From Brevibacterium luteolum (GTDB taxonomy: Bacteria > Actinomycetota > Actinomycetes > Actinomycetales > Brevibacteriaceae), in assembly GCF_013004595.1 (NCBI RefSeq), contig NZ_JABEMC010000006.1:1-64000 (forward strand): a stretch of 64,000 nucleotides of DNA, written 5' to 3'. The translations under genes were made by a program, and so were the position numbers. This document shows positions 27,378 through 37,155 of the stretch, in pieces (position 1 is the stretch's first letter; every line of letters starts with the position of its first letter). The notes under the pieces are model-generated. The model was not told the origin of the DNA and ran no database searches. It was given only the letters and a program-made list of their open reading frames with translations.

Positions 27378-28892
27378 TCAGCGGTGGGCTGTGGTGGTCT
27401 CGCGCAGCAGGAAGGCGATGCCGATCGCCTGCAGGTGGCCGGGTTCGCGCGGGTCGTAGCCGAGGATCTGGCGGATCCGCTCCAGCCGGGCGCGCACCGT
27501 GTGGCGGTGCACGCCGAGGGCCTGAGCGACCGCATCACGGTTGCCGCCAGCTGAGGCGAAGTGCTCTAAAGTGCGCATGAGGATCCCGTCGTCATCGGCT
27601 GCAGTGAGCGGGCCGAGGGTGCGCTGGACGAAATCGGCGGCGGCCTCGCGGCTGACAGAGGCGAGCAGCTGCCCCAGCTGTGAGCGGCGATCGCCAGCAC
27701 CGTAGCGCCACTCATGCCACCGATCATGCACCTGGTCGGGGGTGCCGTCCGACCAATCGGTCACCGGGATGCCGAGCGCACGGCAGATGGCCTCGACCAA
27801 GCCGCGCAGCCCTGGCGGGCAGATGAGCGCCGTTCCCGAGGTGGTGGGATGGTGGAACACGCCCGGGCTGAGATCGGTGAGAAGCGCGTCGAATCGGGAG
27901 TTCGCCCCGCTTTCCTCGCTGTGCTCTGCCGCCCGCTCGCCGCCGGCAATCGCGAAGCTCAGCGCGGCTGGCAGGCTGAAGCCGGTGGAATCTGCGAAGC
28001 GCTCAGGCAGTTCATCGGCCCCGATGAGCCCGGTGCACAGCTGTGCGGCCAGCTCTCGGCGATCGGCCAGCCGGGTGTCCTGCAGCGCCAGCAGCGCTGC
28101 CGCGGTCGCCAGCAGCAGGGTGCGAGAATTGTGCCGGTCCCCACCGGGCCGGGTGCCGGCGACCGGGGTGAGCAGCCAACCGGTCACCGTCTCCGAGCCG
28201 ACCGGGATCGCCTCCAGATCCGAACCGGCCACCACCTCGGGCGCGGTGGCCCGCAGCAGCCGGGGCGCGGTCCCACCGGCGGCGGCAGCGGTGATGAGCT
28301 CCTCGCGCAACAGGCCCGGCAGCCCCTGGCGGGCGGCCACACGTTCGGTGGTGCCGAGCAGCCGGCCGGTCGGTGAGGCGAGCGCGACCGGGGCGCCAAG
28401 CGCCCGGGAGATCTCGGCCAGCAGGGCGTTCGTGCCGCGGGCGGCCAAGGCGGTGGCGAAGCGGCGCTGGGTGCGCACGAGCGCTGAGACCTCGTGGGCG
28501 GATTCGCTTTCGCGCAGACGGGTGAAAGCCTCGACAACAGCGACGAAGGGCACCGGTTCGGGCACCATGAACAGCGGCAGCCCGACCGCGCGGGCGTGGG
28601 TGATGAGCTGCTCGGGCGCGCGGGCGTTCGGCAGGTGCTCGCCGAGCCCGATGCCCAGTGCGACGGCTCCTGCGGCGTGGACGCGGCGGATGTAGTCGGC
28701 GGCGTCCGGGGAGTCGAGGTCCTGCAGCGCGCCGATGGTGAGCAGCACCTCGCCGCCGGCCAGCCACTGGTCGACCGAGGGCAGCTCGGACGAGTGCACG
28801 ATCGTCACCGGTGCGCTGCGGCAGCCTGGCGGATCGGAGACGACCTGCAGGTGCAGTTCGGGCAGGGAGAGCAGCTGTCCAAGAGTGACCAC
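27378..28892 (-). CDS. PucR-family transcriptional regulator
   Basis: A 504-residue regulator. The N-terminal PucR sensor domain starts TLGQLLSLPELHLQVVSDP and includes HSSELPSVDQWLAGGEVLLT. The C-terminal HTH_30 DNA-binding helix is ASAGGNRDAVAQALGVHRHT followed by VRARLERIRQILGYD. PucR-type proteins regulate purine, amine or amino-acid catabolism, usually of the adjacent operon. The GTG at 28892 is preferred because a -10-like TAGAAT (28905-28900) lies seven bases upstream, implying a leaderless mRNA. It diverges from the ureohydrolase gene at 29049, its probable target. Confidence 0.9.
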   Translation of the reverse strand: MVTLGQLLSLPELHLQVVSDPPGCRSAPVTIVHSSELPSVDQWLAGGEVLLTIGALQDLDSPDAADYIRRVHAAGAVALGIGLGEHLPNARAPEQLITHARAVGLPLFMVPEPVPFVAVVEAFTRLRESESAHEVSALVRTQRRFATALAARGTNALLAEISRALGAPVALASPTGRLLGTTERVAARQGLPGLLREELITAAAAGGTAPRLLRATAPEVVAGSDLEAIPVGSETVTGWLLTPVAGTRPGGDRHNSRTLLLATAAALLALQDTRLADRRELAAQLCTGLIGADELPERFADSTGFSLPAALSFAIAGGERAAEHSEESGANSRFDALLTDLSPGVFHHPTTSGTALICPPGLRGLVEAICRALGIPVTDWSDGTPDQVHDRWHEWRYGAGDRRSQLGQLLASVSREAAADFVQRTLGPLTAADDDGILMRTLEHFASAGGNRDAVAQALGVHRHTVRARLERIRQILGYDPREPGHLQAIGIAFLLRETTTAHR

Positions 28893-28899
28893 AACGCTG

Positions 28900-28947
28900 A
28901 TTCTATCCGTGGTGGACTGTGATTGCCCACACCCTGCCATGGTGGAC
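28900..28947. promoter_or_regulatory. PucR control region with TGGTGGAC direct repeats
   Basis: TGGTGGAC occurs at 28910-28917 and 28940-28947, 30 bases apart (near three helical turns), with a related CGGTGG at 28953. The repeats lie between the -10 of the pucR-type gene and the divergent ureohydrolase gene, and are candidate binding sites. Confidence 0.4.
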
Positions 28948-29048
28948 ATATCGGTGGTTGTGCACATACCCGTAGGGTGGGTCTGCCGTCAGCGGGCAGA
29001 GCTGCCTGCGCACGCGGCCGAGCATTCCGAGACGAGAGAGGATTCGCG

Positions 29049-30080
29049 ATGACGAATGAGACCACCCCGCTGGGTCCAGCGGACTACAGCCTGACACCCC
29101 GGTTTGCCGGACCGCCGACCTTCGGGCTGCTGCCGCGCATCGACGAGGTCGAGGCCGCCCGACCCGGCGCGCCGATCGACGTCAAAGTCCTCGGCGTGCC
29201 CTTCGACGCCGGTGTCAGCTACCGGCCCGGCGCCCGCTTCGGCCCGGCCCACATCCGCCAGTCCTCGAAGCTGCTGCGCCCATACAACCAGGCCACCGGC
29301 ATGCACCCGTTCTCCGCTCAGCAGGTCGCCGACTGCGGCGACCTGGGCGTCAACCCCTTCAACATCGAAGAGGCCATCACCACCGTCGAGAACAACGCCG
29401 ATGCGCTGCGCGCTGATGGCGCGAAGCTGCTGACGCTCGGCGGCGACCACACCCTGGCCCTGCCGAACATCCGCTCGGTGGCCAAGACCCACGGGAAGAT
29501 CGCCGTGCTGCACTTCGACGCCCACCTCGACACCTGGGACACCTATATGGGTGCCCCGTACACGCACGGCACCCCGTTCCGCCGCGCCAGCGAAGAGGGT
29601 CTGCTCGATCTGGAGCGCTGCATGCACGTCGGCATCCGCGGCCCGCTCTACGGTGCCAAAGACCTCGAAGACGATGAGGTGCTCGGCTTCCAGATCATCC
29701 GTTCCGATGACTTCCAGTTCTCCCCGGTCTCCGACATCGTCGCCCGGATGCGCCGCCGCCTCGGCGATGCCCCGGTCTACATCTCCATCGACATCGACGT
29801 CCTCGACCCGGCCGCAGCACCTGGCACCGGCACCCCGGAAGCCGGCGGGCTGACGAGCCGTGAGCTCATGAACGCCGTGCGCGGACTGCAGGGCCTCAAC
29901 GTCGTCGGCGCTGAGATCGTCGAAGTCGCCCCCGCCTACGACCACGCCGAGATCACCGGCCTGGCCGCAGCCCAGCTCGGCTACGAGCTGCTGAGCCTGT
30001 GGGCCGCCGATGCCGGCGGACACAGCGAACCCAGCGGCCCGGCCGCGACCGGCCTCGGCTTCGGGAAGGAGGACGCATGA
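29049..30080 (+). CDS. Ureohydrolase (agmatinase/guanidinobutyrase-type)
   Basis: A 343-residue arginase-fold enzyme with all manganese motifs: [14 protein letters not shown] and [19 protein letters not shown]. It hydrolyses a guanidino group to urea plus an amine. [20 protein letters not shown] at the N-terminus is typical of the agmatinase/guanidinobutyrase group rather than arginase. Because the next gene (overlapping ATGA) encodes a TPP-dependent decarboxylase of the 2-oxoacid type, 4-guanidinobutyrate is the favoured substrate, giving 4-aminobutyrate and urea. Agmatine or another guanidino acid cannot be excluded. Confidence 0.92.
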   Translation: MTNETTPLGPADYSLTPRFAGPPTFGLLPRIDEVEAARPGAPIDVKVLGVPFDAGVSYRPGARFGPAHIRQSSKLLRPYNQATGMHPFSAQQVADCGDLGVNPFNIEEAITTVENNADALRADGAKLLTLGGDHTLALPNIRSVAKTHGKIAVLHFDAHLDTWDTYMGAPYTHGTPFRRASEEGLLDLERCMHVGIRGPLYGAKDLEDDEVLGFQIIRSDDFQFSPVSDIVARMRRRLGDAPVYISIDIDVLDPAAAPGTGTPEAGGLTSRELMNAVRGLQGLNVVGAEIVEVAPAYDHAEITGLAAAQLGYELLSLWAADAGGHSEPSGPAATGLGFGKEDA

Positions 30081-31777
30081 CCCAGGAGACCACACTGGCC
30101 GCGGCGACCACCGCCTCGGCGACGGAAAAGCGCTTCCACAACGGCGGCCTGGCCGTCGTCGCAGCGCTGGCCGCCCACGGCGTCGACATGATCTTCGGGA
30201 TCCCCGGCACCCACAACCTGGAGTTCTACCGGCACCTGCCCGACTTCGGGATCCGGGCGATCACCCCGCGCCACGAACAGGGCGCCGGCTACGGGGCCGA
30301 CGGGTACTTCCTCGTCTCCGGCAAGCCCGGGGTCGTCATCACCACCTCGGGGCCGGGGCTGACGAACGTCATCACCGCCGCGGCGACCGCCTACGCCGAA
30401 TCGCGGCCGATGCTCATCCTCTCCCCCGGTGTGCCGATCGGCTTGGAACGCGCTGACATCGGCATGCTGCACGAGACGAAGGACTCCTCCGGGGCGCTGT
30501 CGCACCTGCTCGTGTCCTCGCGTCGCACCCGCACCGCCGAGGGCGCCGCGCAGGCGGTGGCCGATGCGTTCGCGCTCTTCGCCTCCGAACGGCCCGGACC
30601 GGTCCACATCGAGGTGCCCCTCGACGTGCTCGAAGGCCAGTGGTGGGGTGCCGTCCCGGCCCCGCAGGCCCCGCGCCGCCCGGTACTCGACATGGACATG
30701 GTCGCCACCGCCGCCGAGGCGCTGGCCGGTTCCCGGACGCCGCTCATCGTCGCAGGCGGCGGGGCGCGCCGGGCTGCTGCCGAGGTCAGGGCGCTGGCCG
30801 AGGCGCTCGACGCGCCGGTCGTCACGACCGCCAACGGCAAGGGCATCCTCGATGAGGACCATCCACTCTCACTCGGCGCCAACGTCAGGTTCCCGGCCAT
30901 CCAGCGCGCCTCGGCCGAGGCTGATGTGCTGCTCGTGCTCGGCTCCGAGCTGGCAGATTCCGACCTGTGGGGCGGGCGCATCGGTACCGATGGCGACAGT
31001 GCGGCCGACGGCGCGGAGGCTGGGGCCGGTTCCACGGCCGCGCAGACGGTCATCCGCTGCGATATCGACCCCGATCAGCTGAACAAGAACCTGCGCGGCA
31101 ACATCCACGCCTTCGCCGACTGCACCGACTTCCTCACCGCGCTGCTGGAGCATGAAGCGCTGCACGGTGCCGGCGAGCGCCACGGACAGAACCGGTCCAC
31201 GGCGCTCACCGAGGCCTACCAGGCCGATTTCGACTTCGCGTCGACGAACGTGCACCTGCACGAGGTCATCACCGCAGCCGCCGGTGCCGATGTCATCATC
31301 GCCGGTGACTCCTCGCAGATCACCTACGACGGCACGGTGCACGCGCTGACTGCCCACACCCCGGACCAGCTGCTGTACATGCCAGGCTTCGCAACCCTGG
31401 GCTACGGCATCCCGGCAGCGATCGGAGCGAAGCTCGCCGCCCCGCCTCGGCCGGTCGTGTGCGTCGTCGGCGATGGTGCGGCGATGTTCTCCATCCAGGA
31501 GATCGTCACCGCCGTCGAACTCAGGCTGCCGATCCCCTTCGTCATCGTCGACAACGGCGGCTACGCGGAGATCGAACACCAGATGGAGGACCGGGACATG
31601 GACCCCTATGCCGTCAGGCTGCACCGGCCCGACTTCGCCGCCCTCGGCGAGTCGATGGGCGCCCGCGGTGTGACGATCAGCGCTGATGCCATCGACACCG
31701 AGCTCGCCGAGGCGATCCGCACCACCCTGGCCGGCGACCGGCCGGCCGTCATCCGGGTCACCTTGCCCGGTGCCTGA
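30077..31777 (+). CDS. TPP-dependent decarboxylase, probable 5-guanidino-2-oxopentanoate decarboxylase
   Basis: A 566-residue acetolactate-synthase-like enzyme. The N-terminal domain has [14 protein letters not shown] and the catalytic Glu in [14 protein letters not shown]; the TPP-binding motif is [17 protein letters not shown] ending in VDNGGY. The central domain has the pattern of a FAD-type fold but FAD use is not certain. Gene context (ureohydrolase, PucR regulator, Na+ symporter) suggests the arginine transaminase route, in which 2-ketoarginine is decarboxylated to 4-guanidinobutanal. The alternative is a benzoylformate/oxalyl-type decarboxylase. The ATG overlaps the previous stop, with GGAGG just upstream. 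Confidence 0.85.
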   Translation: MTQETTLAAATTASATEKRFHNGGLAVVAALAAHGVDMIFGIPGTHNLEFYRHLPDFGIRAITPRHEQGAGYGADGYFLVSGKPGVVITTSGPGLTNVITAAATAYAESRPMLILSPGVPIGLERADIGMLHETKDSSGALSHLLVSSRRTRTAEGAAQAVADAFALFASERPGPVHIEVPLDVLEGQWWGAVPAPQAPRRPVLDMDMVATAAEALAGSRTPLIVAGGGARRAAAEVRALAEALDAPVVTTANGKGILDEDHPLSLGANVRFPAIQRASAEADVLLVLGSELADSDLWGGRIGTDGDSAADGAEAGAGSTAAQTVIRCDIDPDQLNKNLRGNIHAFADCTDFLTALLEHEALHGAGERHGQNRSTALTEAYQADFDFASTNVHLHEVITAAAGADVIIAGDSSQITYDGTVHALTAHTPDQLLYMPGFATLGYGIPAAIGAKLAAPPRPVVCVVGDGAAMFSIQEIVTAVELRLPIPFVIVDNGGYAEIEHQMEDRDMDPYAVRLHRPDFAALGESMGARGVTISADAIDTELAEAIRTTLAGDRPAVIRVTLPGA

Positions 31778-31782
31778 CCGCG

Positions 31783-31812
31783 GGGCCGGCAGTCCCCGGG
31801 CCGGCAGTCCCC
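31783..31812 (+). repeat. 15-base tandem duplication after the decarboxylase gene
   Basis: GGGCCGGCAGTCCCC occurs twice head to tail (31783-31797, 31798-31812), followed by a partial third unit. Noncoding; between the decarboxylase stop and the symporter. Confidence 0.7.
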
Positions 31813-31979
31813 GGGCTGACAGCTTCAGGCTGACGGACCCGGGCCTGCGGTGCCCGCAGCTCACCCCTTGAGCACCGGCGCTTGCGTCGTTCACAGCTCC
31901 ATCCCCCGGCGCGAACACCCGCCTGCGGGCACGCCACGCACCACCGACCCGCTGCCTCCGGGCACAGAAAGGACACACC

Positions 31980-33443
31980 ATGGACATTGCAGTCGTCGTC
32001 CTCTACCTCATCGGCATGCTCGCCGTGGGCGTCTGGGGACGCATGCGGGCGAAGAACCAAGAGGAATACCTCGTCGCCGGCCGCCGCCTCGGTCCCCTGC
32101 TCTTCACCGGCACCATGGCCGCCGTTGTCCTCGGAGGGGCCTCGACCGTCGGCGGCATCGGGCTGGGCTATATGAACGGCATCTCCGGCATGTGGCTGGT
32201 CTTCTTCATCGGCTTCGGCATCATCGCCCTATCCCTGCTCTTCGCCCCGCGCATCCAGCGTCTGGAGATCTACACGGTCTCCCAGATGCTCGAACTGCGC
32301 TACGGGAAGGGTTCGCGCATGGTCTCGGGCATCATCATGACCGGCTACGGGCTCATGATCTCGACGACCTCGACAGTCGCCTACGGCACGATCTTCCACG
32401 CCCTGTTCGGCATCGACAAGGTCCCGGCGATCCTGCTCGGCGGTTCGATCGTCATCATCTACTCGATGCTCGGCGGCATGTGGTCGATCACCCTGACCGA
32501 CTTCGTGCAGTTCATCATCCAGACCATCGGCATCTTCCTCATCCTGCTGCCGATCGTGCTGACGAAAGCCGGCGGCCTCGGCACGCTCAAAGCTGAGCTG
32601 CCCGACGAGATGTTCAACCCGCTGGCCACCGGCTGGGACACCATCCTCATGTACTTCCTCGTCTACGGCCTCGGCCTGCTCATCGGCCAGGACATCTGGC
32701 AGCGCGTCTTCACCGCCCGCACCCCCGGCGTGGCGCGCTGGGGCGGCGTCTCGGCCGGTGTCTACTGCCTGTTCTATGCGGTGGCCGGAGCGCTCGTCGG
32801 TGTGGCCACACAGAAGATCGTGCCCGGCATCGCCGAACGCGATGACGTCTTCCCCGCCGTCGTCGACGCCACGATGTCACCGCTCATCGCCGGCTTCGTC
32901 CTCGCCGCCGCACTCTCAGCTGTCATGTCGACGTCCTCAGGTGCGCTGCTGGCGGCCTCGACAGTGTTCCGCCAGGACGTCATCGAGCCCGTCTTCGAAA
33001 GCCGCCGGATCGCCAAGTCCGGTTCCGACGGCGGACTCGGCGGCCAGCTGGCCGGTGCACTCGTGCGCGAGACCGGCGACGAGGTCCGCGACTCCCGCGT
33101 CTACCTCGTCCTGCTGGGCATCGTCACCCTGCTGTTGGCGATCGCGATGCCCGATGTCGTCATGGCGCTCACGGTCGCCTACAACCTGCTCGTCGGCGGC
33201 CTGTTCGTCCCGATCGTCGGCGGGCTCATCTGGAAGCGCGGCACCATCGTCGGCGTGCTCGCGGCAATGGTCGCCGGTGCGGCCACCGCGATCGGCATCA
33301 TGGCCTTCGTCGACGTGTTCGCCAACTCCGCGATCTACCTGGCGCTCACCGCCTCAGCTGTCGCCTACGTCATCGGCTCGCTTGCCTCCAAGCCCACCGA
33401 TCCTGCGGTCATGACCGCGTGGCGGGAGCGCCTGGCACGCTGA
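31980..33443 (+). CDS. Sodium:solute symporter family transporter
   Basis: A 487-residue membrane protein with about 13 membrane helices. The N-terminal VVLYLIGMLAVGVWGRMRAK is followed by the conserved NQEEYLVAGRRLGP, and GGASTVGGIGLGY holds the substrate/sodium site region. AALSAVMSTSSGALLAASTVF is the second signature helix with sodium-ligating Ser/Thr. The family imports sugars, amino acids, polyamines or other solutes with sodium. Position after the ureohydrolase and decarboxylase genes makes a guanidino compound or arginine-derived solute the likely cargo. AGAAAGGA precedes the ATG. Confidence 0.92.
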   Translation: MDIAVVVLYLIGMLAVGVWGRMRAKNQEEYLVAGRRLGPLLFTGTMAAVVLGGASTVGGIGLGYMNGISGMWLVFFIGFGIIALSLLFAPRIQRLEIYTVSQMLELRYGKGSRMVSGIIMTGYGLMISTTSTVAYGTIFHALFGIDKVPAILLGGSIVIIYSMLGGMWSITLTDFVQFIIQTIGIFLILLPIVLTKAGGLGTLKAELPDEMFNPLATGWDTILMYFLVYGLGLLIGQDIWQRVFTARTPGVARWGGVSAGVYCLFYAVAGALVGVATQKIVPGIAERDDVFPAVVDATMSPLIAGFVLAAALSAVMSTSSGALLAASTVFRQDVIEPVFESRRIAKSGSDGGLGGQLAGALVRETGDEVRDSRVYLVLLGIVTLLLAIAMPDVVMALTVAYNLLVGGLFVPIVGGLIWKRGTIVGVLAAMVAGAATAIGIMAFVDVFANSAIYLALTASAVAYVIGSLASKPTDPAVMTAWRERLAR

Positions 33444-33478
33444 TACGGCGCTGCGCGCCGCTGCTGGCGTGAATGCAG

Positions 33479-33514
33479 GCGGGCCCGGTGACTCTCAGAA
33501 GTCACCGGGCCCGC
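33479..33514. terminator. Bidirectional terminator
   Basis: Perfect 15-base stem GCGGGCCCGGTGACT / AGTCACCGGGCCCGC with a six-base loop, between the symporter (+) and the glutamine-amidotransferase-like gene (-), which stops at 33522. Confidence 0.8.
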
Positions 33515-33521
33515 TGTCGTC

Positions 33522-34247
33522 TCAGCTGCCGGTGCCGATGACCTCTTGCGCAAACGCGTCGAAGAGTGCCTGGGCGTCGCGGGCGCTGGTAGCTTCGACC
33601 GCGTCGGCTTCGGCGACGAGGGTGTCCTTGTCGAAGCCGAGGGCGGCGAGCTTGTCAGCCTCCCAGCCGCGCACGGACTCGGCCGAGGCTTCGGGGTGGA
33701 ACTGCATGCCCCACGACCGGCCGACGCGGAACGCCTGGACCTCACACAGTTCGCTGCTGGCCAGCAGGGTCGCCTCCGGCGGTAGTGCGGTGATCCGGTC
33801 AACGTGGCTTTCGATAAAGTGCGTCCGCCGGCTCACCTGGCCGAACACCGGATCCTCGACTGCGGCTGGCAGCATCGTGATTGCTGTCGCGCCCTTCTCC
33901 GGGGCGCCGGTCTGGGCGCGGACCTCACCGCCGGTGATGTGGGCCAGCAGCTGCCCGCCGAGGCAGATGCCCAGCTGCGGCTTGTCAGCGTCCAGTGCGG
34001 CCTGGGCGAGCGCTGCCTCGTTCTTAAGCCACGGCGCCCGGTCGGTCTCATCGGGCATGAGCCCACCGCCTAAGTAGACGAACCCGTCGTAGGCGTCCAC
34101 CGCCTCGGGCCCGGGCACCGCATTCCACGTGCCGTCACGGCCGGGGCCGATGCGGATGTCGACGTCGATGTGGTGGGCGATGAGCCGGGTGAGCAGCCGG
34201 CGCGGCTGGGAGTCGATGTCGTTGACGATCATGAGGACCCGGGTCAT
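33522..34247 (-). CDS. Class I glutamine amidotransferase-like protein
   Basis: A 241-residue GATase1 domain protein. The nucleophile elbow is PQLGICLGGQLLAHITGG with Cys; the His-Glu pair is in WGMQFHPEASAE. It stands alone without a synthetase domain, as in gamma-glutamyl hydrolase or GMP-synthase-like orphan amidotransferases. The ATG follows AGGAG and overlaps the stop of the upstream dipeptidase gene, making it the last gene of a peptide-utilisation operon. Hydrolysis of a gamma-glutamyl bond, in line with the peptidases next to it, is an inference. Confidence 0.87.
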   Translation of the reverse strand: MTRVLMIVNDIDSQPRRLLTRLIAHHIDVDIRIGPGRDGTWNAVPGPEAVDAYDGFVYLGGGLMPDETDRAPWLKNEAALAQAALDADKPQLGICLGGQLLAHITGGEVRAQTGAPEKGATAITMLPAAVEDPVFGQVSRRTHFIESHVDRITALPPEATLLASSELCEVQAFRVGRSWGMQFHPEASAESVRGWEADKLAALGFDKDTLVAEADAVEATSARDAQALFDAFAQEVIGTGS

Positions 34248-35293
34248 GCGAACTCCTGACCTGCGGCGATGAAGCGGCGGTAGTTGTCGTCGTTGGCCTC
34301 GAGTACCCGCAGCACATTGTGGAACCCGAGCTTTGTGAGGTCTGCCTCGGACCAGCGACGGTTGCGCAGCTCGTTGATGAGTGCTGGGTAGGTGCCGGCG
34401 TTGTCGAGGCCGGTGGGGAAGGCGTCGGTGCCGCAGAAGTCGGAACCGAGCCCGAGGTGGTCGACGCCGATGCGTTCGCGCACGTAGTCGATGTGGTCGG
34501 CGACATCGGCGATCGTCACCTCTGGGGCGGTGCCCTTCTCGCCGTCTTTGACCCATGCGTAGCGGGCTTCGGAGACGAAGGAGGGCACGAAGGTGAGCAT
34601 GTGGACGCCACCGTTGGCCGGCAGCCGGTCGATGATCTCATCGGGGACGTTGCGCGGGTGCGAGCACAGCGCCTGGGCGTTCGAATGGGTGAACAGCACC
34701 GGCAGCTCGCTGATCTCCAAGGCCTGGTCCATGACGGTGGGGGCGACGTGCGAAAGGTCGAGGATCATGCCGATCCGGTTCATCTCGGCAACGACCTCGC
34801 GGCCGAAGTCGCTGAGACCGCCGTGGACGGGATCGTCGGTGGCCGAATCCGCCCAGCTGTGGGTCGTCGACCACGTCAGGGTCATGTAGCGGGCGCCGAG
34901 CCGGGCGAACATGCGCAGGGCGCCGAGGGATTCGTTGATCTGGTTGCCGCCTTCGATGCCGAGCAGCCCGCCGATCCTCCCGGAGGTGCGGGCGGCACGG
35001 ATCGCCTCGGCGGTCGTCGCCCAGGCGAGTTCGTCGGGGTAGGCGGTGATGAGCCGGTCGACGAGGTCGATCTGCTCGAGCGTGACGCGCACGGCTTCAT
35101 CCCCGGTGACATCGGAGTGGACGAACACTGACCAGAACTGGGCGGCGACACCGCCTGCGCGCAGCTGCGGAATGACCGTCTGCGGAGCGGTCGCAGGATC
35201 AGTGAGCCCGGCGACGGAGGAGTCGCGGGTCTCGCGCAGGTAGTAGGGCAGGTCGTTGTGGCCGTCGAAGATCGGGATGGGCTCTGCGGTCAT
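34244..35293 (-). CDS. Membrane dipeptidase family (peptidase M19) protein
   Basis: A 349-residue zinc dipeptidase. Metal ligands are visible in FDGHNDLPYYL (His and Asp), LLGIEGGNQ (bridging Glu), VLFTHSNAQALCSHPRNVPD (two His) and LGSDFCGTD. M19 enzymes cleave dipeptides and tolerate a D-residue at the C-terminal side. No signal peptide is present, so it acts in the cytoplasm on imported peptides. AAAGGA precedes the ATG. It follows the serine-hydrolase gene after 75 bases. Confidence 0.93.
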   Translation of the reverse strand: MTAEPIPIFDGHNDLPYYLRETRDSSVAGLTDPATAPQTVIPQLRAGGVAAQFWSVFVHSDVTGDEAVRVTLEQIDLVDRLITAYPDELAWATTAEAIRAARTSGRIGGLLGIEGGNQINESLGALRMFARLGARYMTLTWSTTHSWADSATDDPVHGGLSDFGREVVAEMNRIGMILDLSHVAPTVMDQALEISELPVLFTHSNAQALCSHPRNVPDEIIDRLPANGGVHMLTFVPSFVSEARYAWVKDGEKGTAPEVTIADVADHIDYVRERIGVDHLGLGSDFCGTDAFPTGLDNAGTYPALINELRNRRWSEADLTKLGFHNVLRVLEANDDNYRRFIAAGQEFA

Positions 35294-35368
35294 CGGGGTC
35301 CTTTCGGTCGGTGGCGCAGGTGTGGGGATTGGAGCCGGCGCAGGTCAGGTGTGCGAATCAGGCGCGGT

Positions 35369-36172
35369 TCAGGCGTGCAGATGGTCGCTGATGAGGCCGC
35401 CGGCTGCGCGCATGAGCGGCATGACCTCCAGCACCCGGTCGGTGCCCGGCGCCCAGTTGGCGAACACGGCGTAGGCCACCCGGCGCTGGCGGGTGAAGGC
35501 GATGCCGGTGTCGGCGCGGACGGTGTCGTCGGTGCCGGTCTTGTTCACGATCCACTCCCCGCGCGTGTAGTAGTAGTGCGCCAGCGGGTCGGGCTCAAAG
35601 TAGGAGGCGACCATTGATGTGTCGGCTCCGGCGCCGAGCCACCGGCGCATGATCTCCGAGGTCGAGGAGTCGAAGAGCTCATCGAGCGACAGCCGTGCCA
35701 TGTAGTCGCTCAGCTCACCGGCGGTCCCAGACGACAGGCGAGCCGGGGCGCCTGCCGGACGCGGCCAGCGCAGGAAGTCGTGCAGGGCGGAGTCGGTGTA
35801 GCCGAGTGCGGCGACCTCCTCGGCGACGCGGTCGAGGCCGATGCGGGAGATGAGGACGTTGGTGGCGTAGTTGTCGCTGAAGGCGCCGATGAGCATGCCG
35901 ATGTCGTGGACCGTGAGGTCCGGCTGATCCAGCAGGTACCACAGCCCGGATTCGTGCACCCGCTCGGCAGCGGTGCGGGTGAGGCGCTCCTCGAGTCGCA
36001 GCTCGCCGGCCTCGCGCATCCGCAGTGCGGCGTGGAGTAAGAAGATCTTGGCGATCGAGGCGGTCGAGAGCACCCGGTCCGGCTGGTGACTGAAGACCTC
36101 ATAGCCGGTGTCGATGTCGATGGCGCGGGCGGAGAATTCGACCCCGTCGAGCTGGGTGAAGATGTCGGTCAT
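35369..36172 (-). CDS. Serine beta-lactamase-like hydrolase (class A fold)
   Basis: A 267-residue protein with the class A triad of motifs: S-x-x-K in STASIAKIF, SDN in AFSDNYATN, and KTG in VNKTGTDD. The Glu of the omega loop is not evident, so a true beta-lactamase activity is uncertain; the alternative is a DD-peptidase or esterase. There is no export signal from the chosen ATG (GGAAAGGA upstream), so a cytoplasmic role with the neighbouring peptidases is likely. It overlaps the LD-carboxypeptidase gene by ATGA. Confidence 0.87.
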   Translation of the reverse strand: MTDIFTQLDGVEFSARAIDIDTGYEVFSHQPDRVLSTASIAKIFLLHAALRMREAGELRLEERLTRTAAERVHESGLWYLLDQPDLTVHDIGMLIGAFSDNYATNVLISRIGLDRVAEEVAALGYTDSALHDFLRWPRPAGAPARLSSGTAGELSDYMARLSLDELFDSSTSEIMRRWLGAGADTSMVASYFEPDPLAHYYYTRGEWIVNKTGTDDTVRADTGIAFTRQRRVAYAVFANWAPGTDRVLEVMPLMRAAGGLISDHLHA

Positions 36173-37155
36173 CGAGTCCTTTCCATCGGGGCGATCGTGA
36201 GGCTCACCGCGCCCGAGTCGGTGGCTGGGCTGCCGGCGGTGAGCTGGGCGGGCACTCCCAACGGTATCGAACCGGCGTGCGGATGGTGGCCGAGCTCGGC
36301 CTCCCACACCACCGGGATACCGGCGTCTGCGAAGTACTCGCGCAGCAGTTCGCGCTGGGCGGGCTTCTCCCCGCAGTTCTCCCAGGAGCCGAGCACCACC
36401 GCACCGGCGCGGGCGAGCCAGCCGGCGCGCTTCAGCTGCAGCAGCAGGTTGTCGAGCCGGTAGACCTCCTCGTCGACGTCTTCGAGGATGAGGATGCCCG
36501 GTTCCTCCGGGGCGCCGGGCGCGAACTCCGGGGAGCCGAGGCCGGCGGCGAGCAGACTGAGGTTGCCGCCGTAGGTGATGCCGAAGTGCTCGCCGGGCAC
36601 GAGCGCCTCGGCGTGCTCACCGAGGCTGACCGGCTGGTCGGCCCATGGACTGAACAGCCAGCGATGCACGTCGGTGCGGATCCGCTCGCTGCTGCGGAAG
36701 ACGTCGTTGCCGACCATCGGGCAGAACAGGGTCGGGATTCTCAGGTGGTGCGCCCAGGCCTGGTGCAGAGCGGTGAGGTCACTCGAGCCGGTCAGCAGCT
36801 TCGCCCGCCCGTCCGGGCGCAGCGCAGCAGCGGCGAGGGCGTCGAAGTCGAGGCCGTCGATGAGGCGCATCGCCCCGAACCCGCCGCGCAAGGCGATGAC
36901 CGCGGCCGCATCTGGGTCGGTCCATGCCTCGATGAGGTCTGCTGACCGTTCGGCGTCGCTGCCGGCAAGGTAGCTCGCCCGCCGGTCGACTGACCGCAGG
37001 TGGGTGCCGGCCTTCACTTCCAGACCCCAGTCTTCGAGGCAGGCGATGGCCGGTTCGACGGTGCCCTCAGGTGCCGGCCCGGAGGGTGCGATGAGCCAGA
37101 CCCGGTCGCCGGCTGCCAGGGGTGCCTGAGCGGTGTGCCCGGTGGGGTCCGTCAC
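36169..37155 (-). CDS. S66-family LD-carboxypeptidase-like protein (LdcA/MccF)
   Basis: A 328-residue S66 serine peptidase. The N-terminal RVWLIAPSGPAP matches the family; the nucleophile is in LLTGSSDLTALHQAW, Glu in ILILEDVDEEVYRLDN and His in LGHHPHAGSIPLGVP. Housekeeping LdcA removes D-Ala from murein tetrapeptides; the related MccF detoxifies microcin C. Location with peptide transporter and dipeptidase genes suits muropeptide recycling. GTG start, overlapping the transporter ATPase stop by four bases. Confidence 0.9.
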   Translation of the reverse strand: MTDPTGHTAQAPLAAGDRVWLIAPSGPAPEGTVEPAIACLEDWGLEVKAGTHLRSVDRRASYLAGSDAERSADLIEAWTDPDAAAVIALRGGFGAMRLIDGLDFDALAAAALRPDGRAKLLTGSSDLTALHQAWAHHLRIPTLFCPMVGNDVFRSSERIRTDVHRWLFSPWADQPVSLGEHAEALVPGEHFGITYGGNLSLLAAGLGSPEFAPGAPEEPGILILEDVDEEVYRLDNLLLQLKRAGWLARAGAVVLGSWENCGEKPAQRELLREYFADAGIPVVWEAELGHHPHAGSIPLGVPAQLTAGSPATDSGAVSLTIAPMERTR

